Positions 15,853-23,835 of a stretch of DNA of 38,130 nucleotides are shown piece by piece; the stretch's first letter is position 1; every line of letters begins with the position of its first letter. Position numbers and translations under genes: made by a program. The notes beneath the pieces were generated by a model. The model ran no database searches. It worked only from the letters and a program-made list of their open reading frames with translations, and was not told the origin of the DNA. Source of the DNA: Methylotenera sp. (GTDB taxonomy: Bacteria; Pseudomonadota; Gammaproteobacteria; Burkholderiales; Methylophilaceae); NCBI GenBank assembly GCA_014378495.1, contig JACMNP010000188.1, positions 1 to 38,130 of the forward strand, written 5' to 3'.

Positions 15853-16235
15853 CATTTAGAATGCGCAATTGAAACTTCCAACAGCAAAATAACTTTACTA
15901 AAGTAACGCAAATGAACGTCTGCTAGGGGCGATACTCGCCTCATAATCATTTAATTAGCTCGCCACAAAGCTGCCCTTGGCAAAATCAAGATATATTTAA
16001 ATCCCTGTTTTTCCCTGTTCCAAAATTCATAGTTTTAACTAATATGGAATATTTACGCACTAGGATGAGGGGTTTCATTGAATTTTTAGCTGAATTTAAT
16101 TGGAATAACCTGTAAAATTCGCTGTTACCAGGGAAAGACAACCTTGCTGTAGACTCACAGCACCGCCAATACTAAAAAAGCCCTATAAGCCAACAGCTTA
16201 TAGGGCTTTTTTACTTTTTAGTCTGGTAGCAAATT
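15853..16235. other. Intergenic region upstream of the integrase remnant
   Basis: No gene recognised in 383 bp. A stretch near 15909-15990 (aacgtctgctaggggcg) loosely recalls the intergenic repeats but is too diverged to call. The main structure is the perfect hairpin at 16174-16212. Confidence 0.5.
16174..16212 (+). terminator. Very strong intrinsic-terminator hairpin
   Basis: A perfect 17-bp stem (aaaaaagccctataagc at 16174-16190 and gcttatagggctttttt at 16196-16212) with loop caaca. The A-run before and T-run after make it bidirectional. It lies 24 bp before the integrase remnant. What it terminates is not clear, since the nearest upstream gene ends 320 bp away; an unrecognised small RNA could end here. 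Confidence 0.8.
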
Positions 16236-16909
16236 ATGCTGAAACTTCCAGTTTATGCTAGTAATGGTATGTACTACTTTCATACTAGATATGAGTATCA
16301 CCAAGTCAAACGGTCATTGAGCACTAGAGACCCTACAATTGATATGATTAGAGCCTTAGAGCTTCTAAAAGTGATTGATATGACCATTGCCTCAAGAAAA
16401 TCAAAAAATACGAGATAAACCTTGCTAGAGGTGTATTCAAATCAAATGGTAGAGAAGACCATGCCGATATGATGGATGCCCTAGCCAACATAGATAGAAT
16501 TGGTTTAAAAGTCGAGCATACCAGCCCCCCGCTCCACATGCATAGGGAAGAATCATTGAAATCACCTATTGGTCTACGACTCCCTGAAGTGGTAGAAAAG
16601 TGTTTCAATCTCAAAAAACAATTGAAACAAGCTACAGCTATGTCATATAAAAAGATTGTGAATGACTTTGCTGGCTAAGCAGGTAATCAATACATCAGTG
16701 AATATGATAGTTCCGACATTACTAGATATATGGACCACCTAGCTACTTTTAATGACCCTAGAACCATAGATAAAAAAGTTGGCATAAACCCCAGTCATTT
16801 CTTTAGTTTCGATTCCAGCGTTTGCGGAAAAATGGTCGAAGTCCCAATTACTTTTACTTCATATACAGATAAACGTGAAATTAAATATGCTATTAGTAGC
16901 AAAGAGTAG
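16236..16909 (+). pseudogene. Decayed tyrosine recombinase (phage-type integrase), N-terminal part
   Basis: Pieces of one protein are spread over two frames. The first (16236-16418) reads MYYFHTRYEYHQVKRSLSTRDP, the N-terminal arm-binding pattern of integrases. A frameshift near the A-run at ~16405 leads into the second frame (from ~16406), which continues LRLPEVVEKCFNLKKQLKQA and, past an in-frame TAA at 16676-16678, SSDITRYMDHLAT and DPRTIDKKVGINPSHFF. These segments resemble the SAM-like core-binding domain. The frame ends at 16907-16909. The catalytic domain (Arg, His-x-x-Arg, Tyr) is missing. The remnant shows that an integrating element was once here; it is not functional. Confidence 0.7.
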
Positions 16910-16935
16910 TCATTGTATTAATCCTAAGCTTAAAT

Positions 16936-16967
16936 AAAAATGGCGCATCATAAGATGCGCCATTTTT
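16936..16967 (-). terminator. Bidirectional terminator
   Basis: A perfect 14-bp stem (aaaaatggcgcatc / gatgcgccattttt) with a 4-nt loop, 19 bp past the stop of the minus-strand PEP-CTERM gene. Its A- and T-runs allow it to act on both strands, closing the integrase remnant and the PEP-CTERM gene. Confidence 0.85.
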
Positions 16968-16985
16968 ATTTGTACTAAATAATGC

Positions 16986-17687
16986 TTAAGTATTTTTTCT
17001 ATTACGGCGTGATGCTACACCCACTAGACCTAGCCCAGAGAGCAATAATGCATATGTTTCAGGTTCTGGCACGGCGGCTACAGTAGCAATATTAATATTG
17101 TCATATAGTTTTCCACCGCTCAATATAATTCCACTGACCCCGTTTACAGAGCCTGACGTGATGATTGCGCCTGGATTAGCGTAGCTGTCGAAACTAACGG
17201 TAGATAAAGTTTTACCTGATACATCCAAAAATATAAACGAAGCATTATAAATGCCGAACTGGCTATTATCTAATTGGGCAGAGAATGAAGTTAGATTTTG
17301 TGCAGTATCAAATTTAATGAATACTTGATCGAATAATGCATTTAGCGCGTTAGTGCCAGAAGGTGCAACGCCGTGATTAAAAGATAATGGATTATTTACT
17401 TTAATATTACTATCGGAATAGGCTTCCCAATGCGTTTGGCCTGGAATTGGCTGATTAGTATTGATATCCAAAATCTCATAGCCATCTGCATCTAAGTCAG
17501 CAGTTAAAAAGCCACTCAAAAATGATACATTTGCATAAGGATTCACAGCTGAATCATTGGCAGAAGTGCCGCTCGCTACTCCATCAAAATTAAAATTATA
17601 ATCTGCATGTGCTTGTACTGAGAAAATACTCAAAGCTAATATTGCTGAGGTTGTAGCGTTACGTAATATGTTGATGTTTTTAATCAT
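16986..17687 (-). CDS. PEP-CTERM sorting-domain protein
   Basis: A 233-residue secreted protein with an N-terminal signal peptide (~1-28, ending VQAHA) and a C-terminal PEP-CTERM tripartite signal: VPEPETYALLLSGLGLVG followed by an Arg/Lys cluster (SRRNRKN). Such proteins are recognised by an exosortase (EpsH/Xrt) and processed at the cell envelope; they are typical of bacteria that make exopolysaccharide. The central region (~29-205) is Asn/Ser/Gly-rich with no family I recognise. No exosortase gene is present in the window. It lies downstream of the phosphatase gene on the same strand, separated by 82 bp with a hairpin. Confidence 0.88.
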   Translation of the reverse strand: MIKNINILRNATTSAILALSIFSVQAHADYNFNFDGVASGTSANDSAVNPYANVSFLSGFLTADLDADGYEILDINTNQPIPGQTHWEAYSDSNIKVNNPLSFNHGVAPSGTNALNALFDQVFIKFDTAQNLTSFSAQLDNSQFGIYNASFIFLDVSGKTLSTVSFDSYANPGAIITSGSVNGVSGIILSGGKLYDNINIATVAAVPEPETYALLLSGLGLVGVASRRNRKNT

Positions 17688-17716
17688 TTTAAACTCACTT
17701 TTAGGTAGTTAGAACT

Positions 17717-17746
17717 GCTGCTTAACATCACTAGATGTTAAGCAGC
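17717..17746 (-). terminator. Stem-loop between the alkaline phosphatase and PEP-CTERM genes
   Basis: A perfect 13-bp stem (gctgcttaacatc / gatgttaagcagc) with loop acta. It lacks a U-run on the minus strand, so it may reduce rather than stop read-through from the phosphatase gene or stabilise the mRNA end. Confidence 0.5.
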
Positions 17747-17769
17747 TTATTCAATTATTTAAGATGGTT

Positions 17770-19764
17770 TTATTTAACTCCACCAATAGCTGCTTGTCCG
17801 AATTTAAAGAACACATCAGTGTTATCCATCAAACCCGTAAATAATGCAGAGCCACGACCAAATGCTGACAAAGGGATGTCTGTCGCTGTATGTACTGCAG
17901 TATCACCAGGTACTTGGCCAGTAACAAGGTAGCCAGTGCTGCTATTACGAACAGCTACAAGTGCTGGATAAGTATTTAATGGTGCAGAACCTATGAACGG
18001 CTGTTGACTATCTTGCACTGGAGTCGTGTTAGATACCCAAGCTTCATAACGATCAGCATTTGCTCCATAACCAATCAACATCTTGCCATCTACGTCTGTA
18101 GTTGCTGGATAACCATCAGCAGCAATTGTATATTTAGGAAATTTTGCTGCTTGATATGTTCCGACAACACTGTCGCGCATGCTGGCAGTTGTATTGGATT
18201 TACCACGCAATACGGAGTCAGTCACTGTAGATGCACCGATAATTGAAGCACCACCCGTTTCATGGTCAGCTGTTACAATTACTAAAGTATCAGGATTGGC
18301 AGTTGCATAATCCTTTGCAACCTGAACGGCACGATCAAACTCAATCACTTCTTCAATCCAGCGGTCTGAATCCATGTTGTGAGCTTGTTTATCAATTGAG
18401 GCACCCTCAACCATTAAGACAAAACCAGCTGGGTTTTTGGCCAATACATTGATTGCTTTGCTCGCCATTTCGTCTAACATCGGTTGATCAGGAAAGCCAT
18501 AGTCATTTACAATTGAAGTTGCACCACGGCGACCATTGATTTTGTCGAAGGATACATTCATGTTTGAATAGGCAAACAAACCTAGCAACTTATCTGGTGT
18601 ACCAGCGCTTTGCAATGAAGCGTTATCTGAAACATAAGTAAAACCTGCCGTTTGAAAGTCTGTAATCAAATCACGCGCTGGATCTAAAGCACCAGGTGCT
18701 GTACCCCAACCGCTAATAATATCGCTAGATAATTTATAGTCGTTGGCATTACGACGTTGTGAGCCATTAGCTGCTTGTGGGCTAACACTGTTAGAGGCGT
18801 TTGGTAAGAACCATTTACGACCACCACCCATTAGTACAGTGAGGCCAGTTAAACCACTGTCATCTAAATATTGGTCAGCAATACCAGTACCATTACCTCG
18901 GTTTGAAGTGTGTACCGCATTTGCCGCCGGTGTTGCATCAAAGACATCGGCAGTACTAACAATACCTAGTGATTTGCCTTGAAGGCGATGTAAATATTCT
19001 GATAAGTATTCCATACGTGGGTTATCAAAAGCATCAACAGTATCATCTGGCCATACACCTTCCTGTCCTGAAGCTTGTTTATTACCGTTTACATAGTTTG
19101 CCATACCAGGTGCTGAGTCAGTCACAATTGTATCTAATGATGCTGTCATCACCATGCCTGTCACAGGAAATGTATCCATTGCTAAACGGCCTTTTGCCTT
19201 ACCTTGGGCATAACCTTTAGCCATAATGCGGGCCGCAGTGCGATGAGCAGCGCCCATGCCATCACCTAACATCACGATAATGTTTTTAGCAACGCGACCT
19301 TGATTGGTAATGCCAACCACTTCAAAACTGCCTGTAGCTGTTGCTGCTTGACCATCGCTCTGAGTAGCGGTAACCGTAAGAGTGTGAATACCAGGTACAT
19401 TGTTTGAATATGCACGTTTTGAAACTACTGCTGTACCTGCGATTAAGCCTGTATTTAATCCTGTTGTTACAATGCCAGATGTGCTTGCTGTAACAGGTAG
19501 TGCAACCCCATCTACTGCAAATTGAAAGCTAGTAAAAGTAGCACCAGCATCAGGACGTAGTGTTGCTTGCAAATCAAAACGTTGTCCAGGTAGAAAACGC
19601 GCAATCATTGGTGCTGCAGCGTCATTCACACCAGTGGCGAAGCGCTCACTTGGTGGCGTAAGACGAGTGACGGTAGGTGCGGCTGTAGCAACTGTAACTC
19701 CACTAGTGAATGTTACTGCCATTAATGCACGAATACAGTTTAGAGCAAATTTCTGAGATTTCAT
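17770..19764 (-). CDS. PhoA-type alkaline phosphatase with N-terminal Ig-like domain
   Basis: A 664-residue exported phosphomonoesterase. I use the ATG at 19764 (MKSQKF), which follows ggag six bases upstream, rather than the track's 19776. A signal peptide (~1-29) is followed by a ~125-residue Ig-like beta domain and the catalytic domain. Metal and nucleophile motifs are present: MLGDGMG (~165-171), TDSAPG with the phospho-Ser (~S217), MVEGASIDKQAH (~451) and TADHETGG (~498-505). It is longer than E. coli PhoA (471 residues) because of the N-terminal domain and insertions. Its promoter region holds a partial Pho-box-like sequence. It releases phosphate from organic phosphate outside the cytoplasm, and may be a T2SS or envelope-anchored exoenzyme (inferred). 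Confidence 0.93.
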   Translation of the reverse strand: MKSQKFALNCIRALMAVTFTSGVTVATAAPTVTRLTPPSERFATGVNDAAAPMIARFLPGQRFDLQATLRPDAGATFTSFQFAVDGVALPVTASTSGIVTTGLNTGLIAGTAVVSKRAYSNNVPGIHTLTVTATQSDGQAATATGSFEVVGITNQGRVAKNIIVMLGDGMGAAHRTAARIMAKGYAQGKAKGRLAMDTFPVTGMVMTASLDTIVTDSAPGMANYVNGNKQASGQEGVWPDDTVDAFDNPRMEYLSEYLHRLQGKSLGIVSTADVFDATPAANAVHTSNRGNGTGIADQYLDDSGLTGLTVLMGGGRKWFLPNASNSVSPQAANGSQRRNANDYKLSSDIISGWGTAPGALDPARDLITDFQTAGFTYVSDNASLQSAGTPDKLLGLFAYSNMNVSFDKINGRRGATSIVNDYGFPDQPMLDEMASKAINVLAKNPAGFVLMVEGASIDKQAHNMDSDRWIEEVIEFDRAVQVAKDYATANPDTLVIVTADHETGGASIIGASTVTDSVLRGKSNTTASMRDSVVGTYQAAKFPKYTIAADGYPATTDVDGKMLIGYGANADRYEAWVSNTTPVQDSQQPFIGSAPLNTYPALVAVRNSSTGYLVTGQVPGDTAVHTATDIPLSAFGRGSALFTGLMDNTDVFFKFGQAAIGGVK

Positions 19765-19788
19765 CGCAAACTCCATTTAGATTTAAAT

Positions 19789-19806
19789 TGTTATATTTAT
19801 GACACT
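19789..19806 (-). promoter_or_regulatory. Partial Pho-box-like sequence upstream of the alkaline phosphatase
   Basis: On the minus strand, gtgtcataaatataacaa matches the first half of a PhoB site (CTGTCAT) at six of seven positions with a loose second half. It is 25-42 bases upstream of the start codon. Phosphatases of this family are usually PhoB-regulated; the site itself is weak. Confidence 0.3.
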
Positions 19807-19850
19807 ACTGATTGATACAAACTTCAAAAAACACTGAGAAACTAGGTAAG

Positions 19851-20411
19851 TTATGGATATTTTGCCGCAAGACCAGATGGTTTTCGATCTAATGTTTTAG
19901 GGTCGAGTTGTATCCTTACATAAGAGATACGACCGTCAGCCTCACTAGTATTTCCAACACTTAGTACGCCGGTTAGATTAATTAGCCCGGGTACATAATT
20001 AACAAGTACATTTGAATCATTGAGATGAATAAAAATGGAATTTGCAGGCATATCATCTGCAAATTTGTCATCTTCATCACCCATATTGACTGGTAAGGGA
20101 GACAAGATGAATAAGCCAGGTGTTGGTGATTCTTGCTTAGCCATATAGCCAATAATGCGTACTCGTTTATTATCTAAAGATAGTAATTTGTCGGAGGGCT
20201 CCATTCCACGTGGGCCTACTGGCAATTTAAATATTTCATTAAATTTAAGGTCAGTAGCGCCATTGGTAAGCACAGGTAATTGACCCTCTAATTGAAGCGA
20301 TTGAATTGGTAACGATTTGCTAGAGTCTATTTCGTGAGCTTGGGATTGCATCGAATTGCAAAGCATGAAAGCACTCAATATTACTGAAACCTTTAACTTG
20401 GTTGTCTTCAT
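19851..20411 (-). CDS. Small exported protein, DUF3299-like, upstream of the phosphatase
   Basis: A 186-residue protein with a signal peptide (~1-25, ending SQAHE). The pattern of a beta-rich OB-like domain (VRIIGYMAKQESPTPGLFILSPLP, then a short acidic stretch and INLTGVLSVG...DGRISYVRIQL) resembles DUF3299-type periplasmic proteins. The start is supported by aaagga at good spacing. It sits 86 bp upstream of the phosphatase gene on the same strand and could be co-transcribed with it. A substrate-binding or chaperone role for the phosphatase is a guess; no function is known to me. Confidence 0.55.
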   Translation of the reverse strand: MKTTKLKVSVILSAFMLCNSMQSQAHEIDSSKSLPIQSLQLEGQLPVLTNGATDLKFNEIFKLPVGPRGMEPSDKLLSLDNKRVRIIGYMAKQESPTPGLFILSPLPVNMGDEDDKFADDMPANSIFIHLNDSNVLVNYVPGLINLTGVLSVGNTSEADGRISYVRIQLDPKTLDRKPSGLAAKYP

Positions 20412-20756
20412 AAAAATCCTTTTAATTTATGAAGAAATATTAAAACTCTAAGATTTCATAATAAAGATATGCATATAGTCTTTAAGGACTATAAATCGCA
20501 AAATCTTGTGACAGACATTAACAATATTGCTGTGTAAATATTCAATCTGTTAACTGCAGCATATAAATTATTAAAACTAGTAAATTATTAAAACTAGAAG
20601 ATATTCAATTTCTAGTTTTAATCATGTCATTTACATAATTTTAACTAGTTATTTCGGCTCATATAAATCAAATTATTCTTCATAAGTTTGCAACTTACCT
20701 GATACATCATGCTGAGTAAAATAAATACTAATACTTAGTAATGAGGAGATGGTTAA
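20412..20756. other. Intergenic region between divergent phosphatase and exopolysaccharide units
   Basis: No gene in 345 AT-rich bp. Contents: ATAGTC/GACTAT arms around TTTAAG (20475-20492), a Pho-like CTGTCAC on the minus strand (20508-20514), a direct repeat of taaattattaaaactag in tandem at ~20564-20597, a perfect 13-bp inverted repeat (20587-20622) and ATGTCATTTACAT (20624-20636). It must contain promoters for both directions. Confidence 0.5.
20587..20622 (+). promoter_or_regulatory. AT-rich perfect inverted repeat upstream of the exopolysaccharide genes
   Basis: attaaaactagaa (20587-20599) and ttctagttttaat (20610-20622) are perfect 13-bp arms around a 10-nt loop, preceded by a tandem copy of the left arm. 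Could be a regulator-binding site or transcript hairpin; function unknown. Confidence 0.4.
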
Positions 20757-22157
20757 GTGAGCTTTCTAATTAAATCGCTAAATAAGTTATTACAGTTAAA
20801 TGTGTTTAACCATTTTTTTAAAACTATTAATGAGCTACTTTATGATGTGCATTCACCTGTTTCTAATCACTTAAGTTATGTTCAACATAAATCTAATGTA
20901 TTAAAGAAATATGATAATTACTTAGAGTTTTCGACTGGTTTTGGAAGTAATAAAAGCTTTAAACTGGATACTGTAGTTTCAATTCCTAGGTTTAGTCCAC
21001 ATTCGCATTATCCAGAGTCCTCATTAAAAAATCATGCTCAGCCTAAGCGATTAAAAGTCATGATGTTGGGATTAAGAGGCTTTCCAAATGTACAGGGTGG
21101 AATCGAAGCGCATGCAGAAAAACTAGCCCCTCTGCTAGTTGACTTAGGATGTGATTTGGAAGTTATAGTGAGGTCACCCTACCAAGATGTGAGTACTGGA
21201 AAAAAATGGTGTGGCGTTAAGTTTACCCGTATTTGGGCACCAAAATCTAAAGGGCTAGAAGCAATTATCCACACTTTTTTAGGTGTACTTTACGCTGCCG
21301 TTAAGCGGCCTGATTTATTACACATACACGCAATTGGACCGGCTTTGATGACTCCTTTAGCTAGGCTTTTGGGTTTACGAGTAGTTGTTACGCATCACGG
21401 GGCCGATTATGAAAGACAAAAATGGGGTGGTTTTGCGCGTAGTATATTGTTACTAGGGGAATGGTTGGGAATGCGTTTCTCTAAGGGTAGAATTGTTATT
21501 TCAAATGTTATTCGTGAGTTAGTGGTAAATAAGCACTGTATGCATTCTGAGCTTATCTTTAACGGAGTCGTAATCCCAGATCTTGATATATCAGAGGACT
21601 ATATTCAAAAGTTTGGCATTCATAAAAATAAATATATCTTATTAGTAAGTCGATTAGTGCCAGAAAAGCGACATCTAGATTTGATAACTGCCTTCAATGT
21701 AGCGAATCTAGAAGGTTACAAATTAGTGATTGTTGGTTCCTCAGACCACCCTGATCAGTATGCTCAGTCAGTTATTATTGAAGCCTCAAAAAATAAAAAC
21801 ATTGTTATGACAGGTTTTCAAACAGGCAATAATCTACGTAGTTTGTATACCCATGCCGCGCTATTTGTACTACCTTCATCCCATGAAGGGTTATCTATTT
21901 CTTTGCTGGAAGCACTAAGTTATGGGTTGCCAGTCATTGCAAGTAATATTCCCTCTAATTTAGAGTTAGGACTTAAACAAAGTAGCTATTTTGAATTAGG
22001 TAATATACAAGCGCTCGCAAAGTTAATGATTACAACACTTGATCAGCCAATTTCTGTGGAGGCTAGAATGAATCTTAGAGCGTGGGTAAGTAGTAATTAT
22101 AATTGGAAAAATATTGCTGAAAAAACCTACAAAGAATATCGAGTTGCGTTGCACTAG
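20757..22157 (+). CDS. GT4-family glycosyltransferase (exopolysaccharide assembly)
   Basis: A 466-residue glycosyltransferase that adds sugars to a lipid-linked exopolysaccharide unit at the inner face of the membrane. Start is GTG, preceded by a strong gaggag at eight bases; an overlapping ATG at 20749 stops after three codons. The GT-B fold begins near residue 98 with MMLGLRGFPNVQGGIEAHAE, the DUF1972-type signature. The donor-binding E-x7-E motif (HEGLSISLLEA, ~375-385) is intact. The first ~95 residues form an unusual N-terminal extension with hydrophobic and Ser/Asn/His-rich segments that I do not recognise. It stands as a single gene with its own upstream control region. Confidence 0.85.
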   Translation: MSFLIKSLNKLLQLNVFNHFFKTINELLYDVHSPVSNHLSYVQHKSNVLKKYDNYLEFSTGFGSNKSFKLDTVVSIPRFSPHSHYPESSLKNHAQPKRLKVMMLGLRGFPNVQGGIEAHAEKLAPLLVDLGCDLEVIVRSPYQDVSTGKKWCGVKFTRIWAPKSKGLEAIIHTFLGVLYAAVKRPDLLHIHAIGPALMTPLARLLGLRVVVTHHGADYERQKWGGFARSILLLGEWLGMRFSKGRIVISNVIRELVVNKHCMHSELIFNGVVIPDLDISEDYIQKFGIHKNKYILLVSRLVPEKRHLDLITAFNVANLEGYKLVIVGSSDHPDQYAQSVIIEASKNKNIVMTGFQTGNNLRSLYTHAALFVLPSSHEGLSISLLEALSYGLPVIASNIPSNLELGLKQSSYFELGNIQALAKLMITTLDQPISVEARMNLRAWVSSNYNWKNIAEKTYKEYRVALH

Positions 22158-22212
22158 ATAGTTTCTGATTAAATTAGTATACAAATTTACCTTTTCAGTA
22201 ATATGCATTTCT

Positions 22213-22225
22213 ATGTAATTTACAT
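22213..22225 (+). promoter_or_regulatory. Palindrome ATGTAATTTACAT upstream of the sugar transferase
   Basis: A 13-nt palindrome (ATGTAA-T-TTACAT), 61 bases before the WcaJ-like gene. The same motif with one change (ATGTCATTTACAT) lies at 20624-20636 upstream of the glycosyltransferase. Possibly a shared operator; no regulator assigned. Confidence 0.35.
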
Positions 22226-22285
22226 CTAGCTGTCATACTGCAATCTTAAAATTATGAATTAATATTAAAATTTATTGATGTTTGC

Positions 22286-23680
22286 ATGATGAAATTTAAG
22301 CAGCAAGTCAGTTTTAATAGGGCATTGAGTCTTCATAAATTAATTAAAATACTGATAGATCCAATATTAATGATTGCTACGCTTTTTGTGATAGCAATTT
22401 ATTTTGAAGATAGGCTTACCTCTCGATACGTCGTACTCTCAATCATGTTGTTTGCACTTAGTTTCCCTGGGTCATGGGAAAATTCTAAAGTTTTTGTTAA
22501 AGAAGTGAGTAAGACTTTTTGCTCGTGGTTTTTAATTTTTGGTATTTTGCTGTTTTTTGGCTATGCGACCGACTACTTAGAGCAGTTTTCTCATCAAATA
22601 ATAATGCTTTGGGCTGTGGTTACTCCGCTCATTCTCATTGTTGCTCATTGGTTAGCAAGCACTTATTTATCTAGTAAGCACTATATTGCTAGCGTAAAAA
22701 AAAATGCAGTTATTGTTGGAGTGAATGAGTTAGGCAAGCAACTCCAAGACAGAGTTAAAGCTAATGCAGAGCTTGGTATTGAGGTTAGAGGTTTTTTTGA
22801 TGTTATCAATAATTCGCAGTCTCCAGAGTCATTAGCAAATAATTTCAGATTGCTAGGAAATGTCACAGAATTACCAAGCTATGTTAAGTCTAATGCGATA
22901 GATACAATTTACATCGCATTGCCACCATCACTACACTCAGAAACAATGATGTTACTTGATGATTTAAAAGACACAACAGCTTCTATTTATTTTGTGCCTA
23001 ACTTCTTTATTGCTGATTTAATTCAGGCAAGAATTGATGAGATTGATGGAATGCCTATTGTTGCTTTGTGTGACACCCCATTTTCAGGATTTAATGGCTT
23101 TATTAAGGCTTTAAGTGATTTCATTTTATCAAGTTTAATTTTATGCTTAATATCACCTATATTAATTTTACTAGGATTGGCAGTTAAACTGAGTTCGCCT
23201 GGACCTATATTGTTCAAACAAAGACGTTATGGATTGGATGGATATGAAATTGTCGTGTACAAATTTAGATCAATGACGGTTACCGAAGATGGCGAAAATG
23301 TAACGCAAGCGACAATCAATGATAAAAGAGTAACTAGGTTAGGAAAATTTATTCGTAAAACATCCTTAGATGAGTTGCCTCAATTTATCAATGTATTGCA
23401 GGGGAGGATGAGTATTGTTGGTCCGAGACCACATGCGACCAGTCACAATGAAATATATCGTAAATTGATCAAAGGTTACATGGTCAGGCATAAAGTTAAG
23501 CCTGGGATTACTGGCTGGGCGCAAATCAACGGTTTTAGAGGCGAAACTGGTTCCGTAGATAGTATGAAGTTACGTATTGATTATGATTTAGAGTATTTAA
23601 AAAAATGGTCTTTAACTTTTGATATGAAAATTATTTTGAAGACGGTTCTATTGATATTCAAAGATTCAAAAGCATATTAA
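22286..23680 (+). CDS. Undecaprenyl-phosphate glucose phosphotransferase, WcaJ-like
   Basis: A 464-residue membrane enzyme that starts exopolysaccharide synthesis by moving a sugar phosphate (usually glucose-1-phosphate) from UDP-sugar to undecaprenyl phosphate. About four N-terminal transmembrane segments (~20-130) are followed by a Rossmann-like domain (~137-250, AVIVGVNELGKQLQDR), a re-entrant hydrophobic segment (~268-300) and the bacterial sugar transferase domain. The latter carries the usual motifs LFKQRRYGLDG, YKFRSMTV, RKTSLDELPQ, VGPRPHA and KPGITGWAQINGFRGET. Size and order match WcaJ-type enzymes. The double ATG leaves the exact start open by one codon. Confidence 0.92.
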   Translation: MMKFKQQVSFNRALSLHKLIKILIDPILMIATLFVIAIYFEDRLTSRYVVLSIMLFALSFPGSWENSKVFVKEVSKTFCSWFLIFGILLFFGYATDYLEQFSHQIIMLWAVVTPLILIVAHWLASTYLSSKHYIASVKKNAVIVGVNELGKQLQDRVKANAELGIEVRGFFDVINNSQSPESLANNFRLLGNVTELPSYVKSNAIDTIYIALPPSLHSETMMLLDDLKDTTASIYFVPNFFIADLIQARIDEIDGMPIVALCDTPFSGFNGFIKALSDFILSSLILCLISPILILLGLAVKLSSPGPILFKQRRYGLDGYEIVVYKFRSMTVTEDGENVTQATINDKRVTRLGKFIRKTSLDELPQFINVLQGRMSIVGPRPHATSHNEIYRKLIKGYMVRHKVKPGITGWAQINGFRGETGSVDSMKLRIDYDLEYLKKWSLTFDMKIILKTVLLIFKDSKAY

Positions 23681-23716
23681 ATATATAAAAGTAATACAAA
23701 TTCAATTATATTTGTA

Positions 23717-23730
23717 GCCCGTTCGGGCTA
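23717..23730 (+). repeat. Short perfect hairpin after the sugar transferase
   Basis: AGCCCG-TT-CGGGCT, a compact 6-bp GC-rich stem, 37 bp past the stop. No U-run follows, so it is a weak or partial terminator. Confidence 0.4.
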
Positions 23731-23835
23731 ATCTAGTCTTAAAGAACTACTTTTTAAGTAGCTATTAAATCTGCTTGTAATAATTGCCCTTTAATCTGAA
23801 ATTCTAATTTTAGAGTATCTTTAAGGAGCATTAAA

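Noticed and set aside
15909-15990. Possible third copy of the MITE-like repeat (aacgtctgctaggggcg ...)
   Set aside because: Only short blocks agree with copies A and B; too diverged to call without an alignment search.
16141-16212. Possible tmRNA or tRNA end before the integrase remnant (attachment site)
   Set aside because: No T-arm, acceptor stem or CCA pattern found; only the terminator hairpin is supported.
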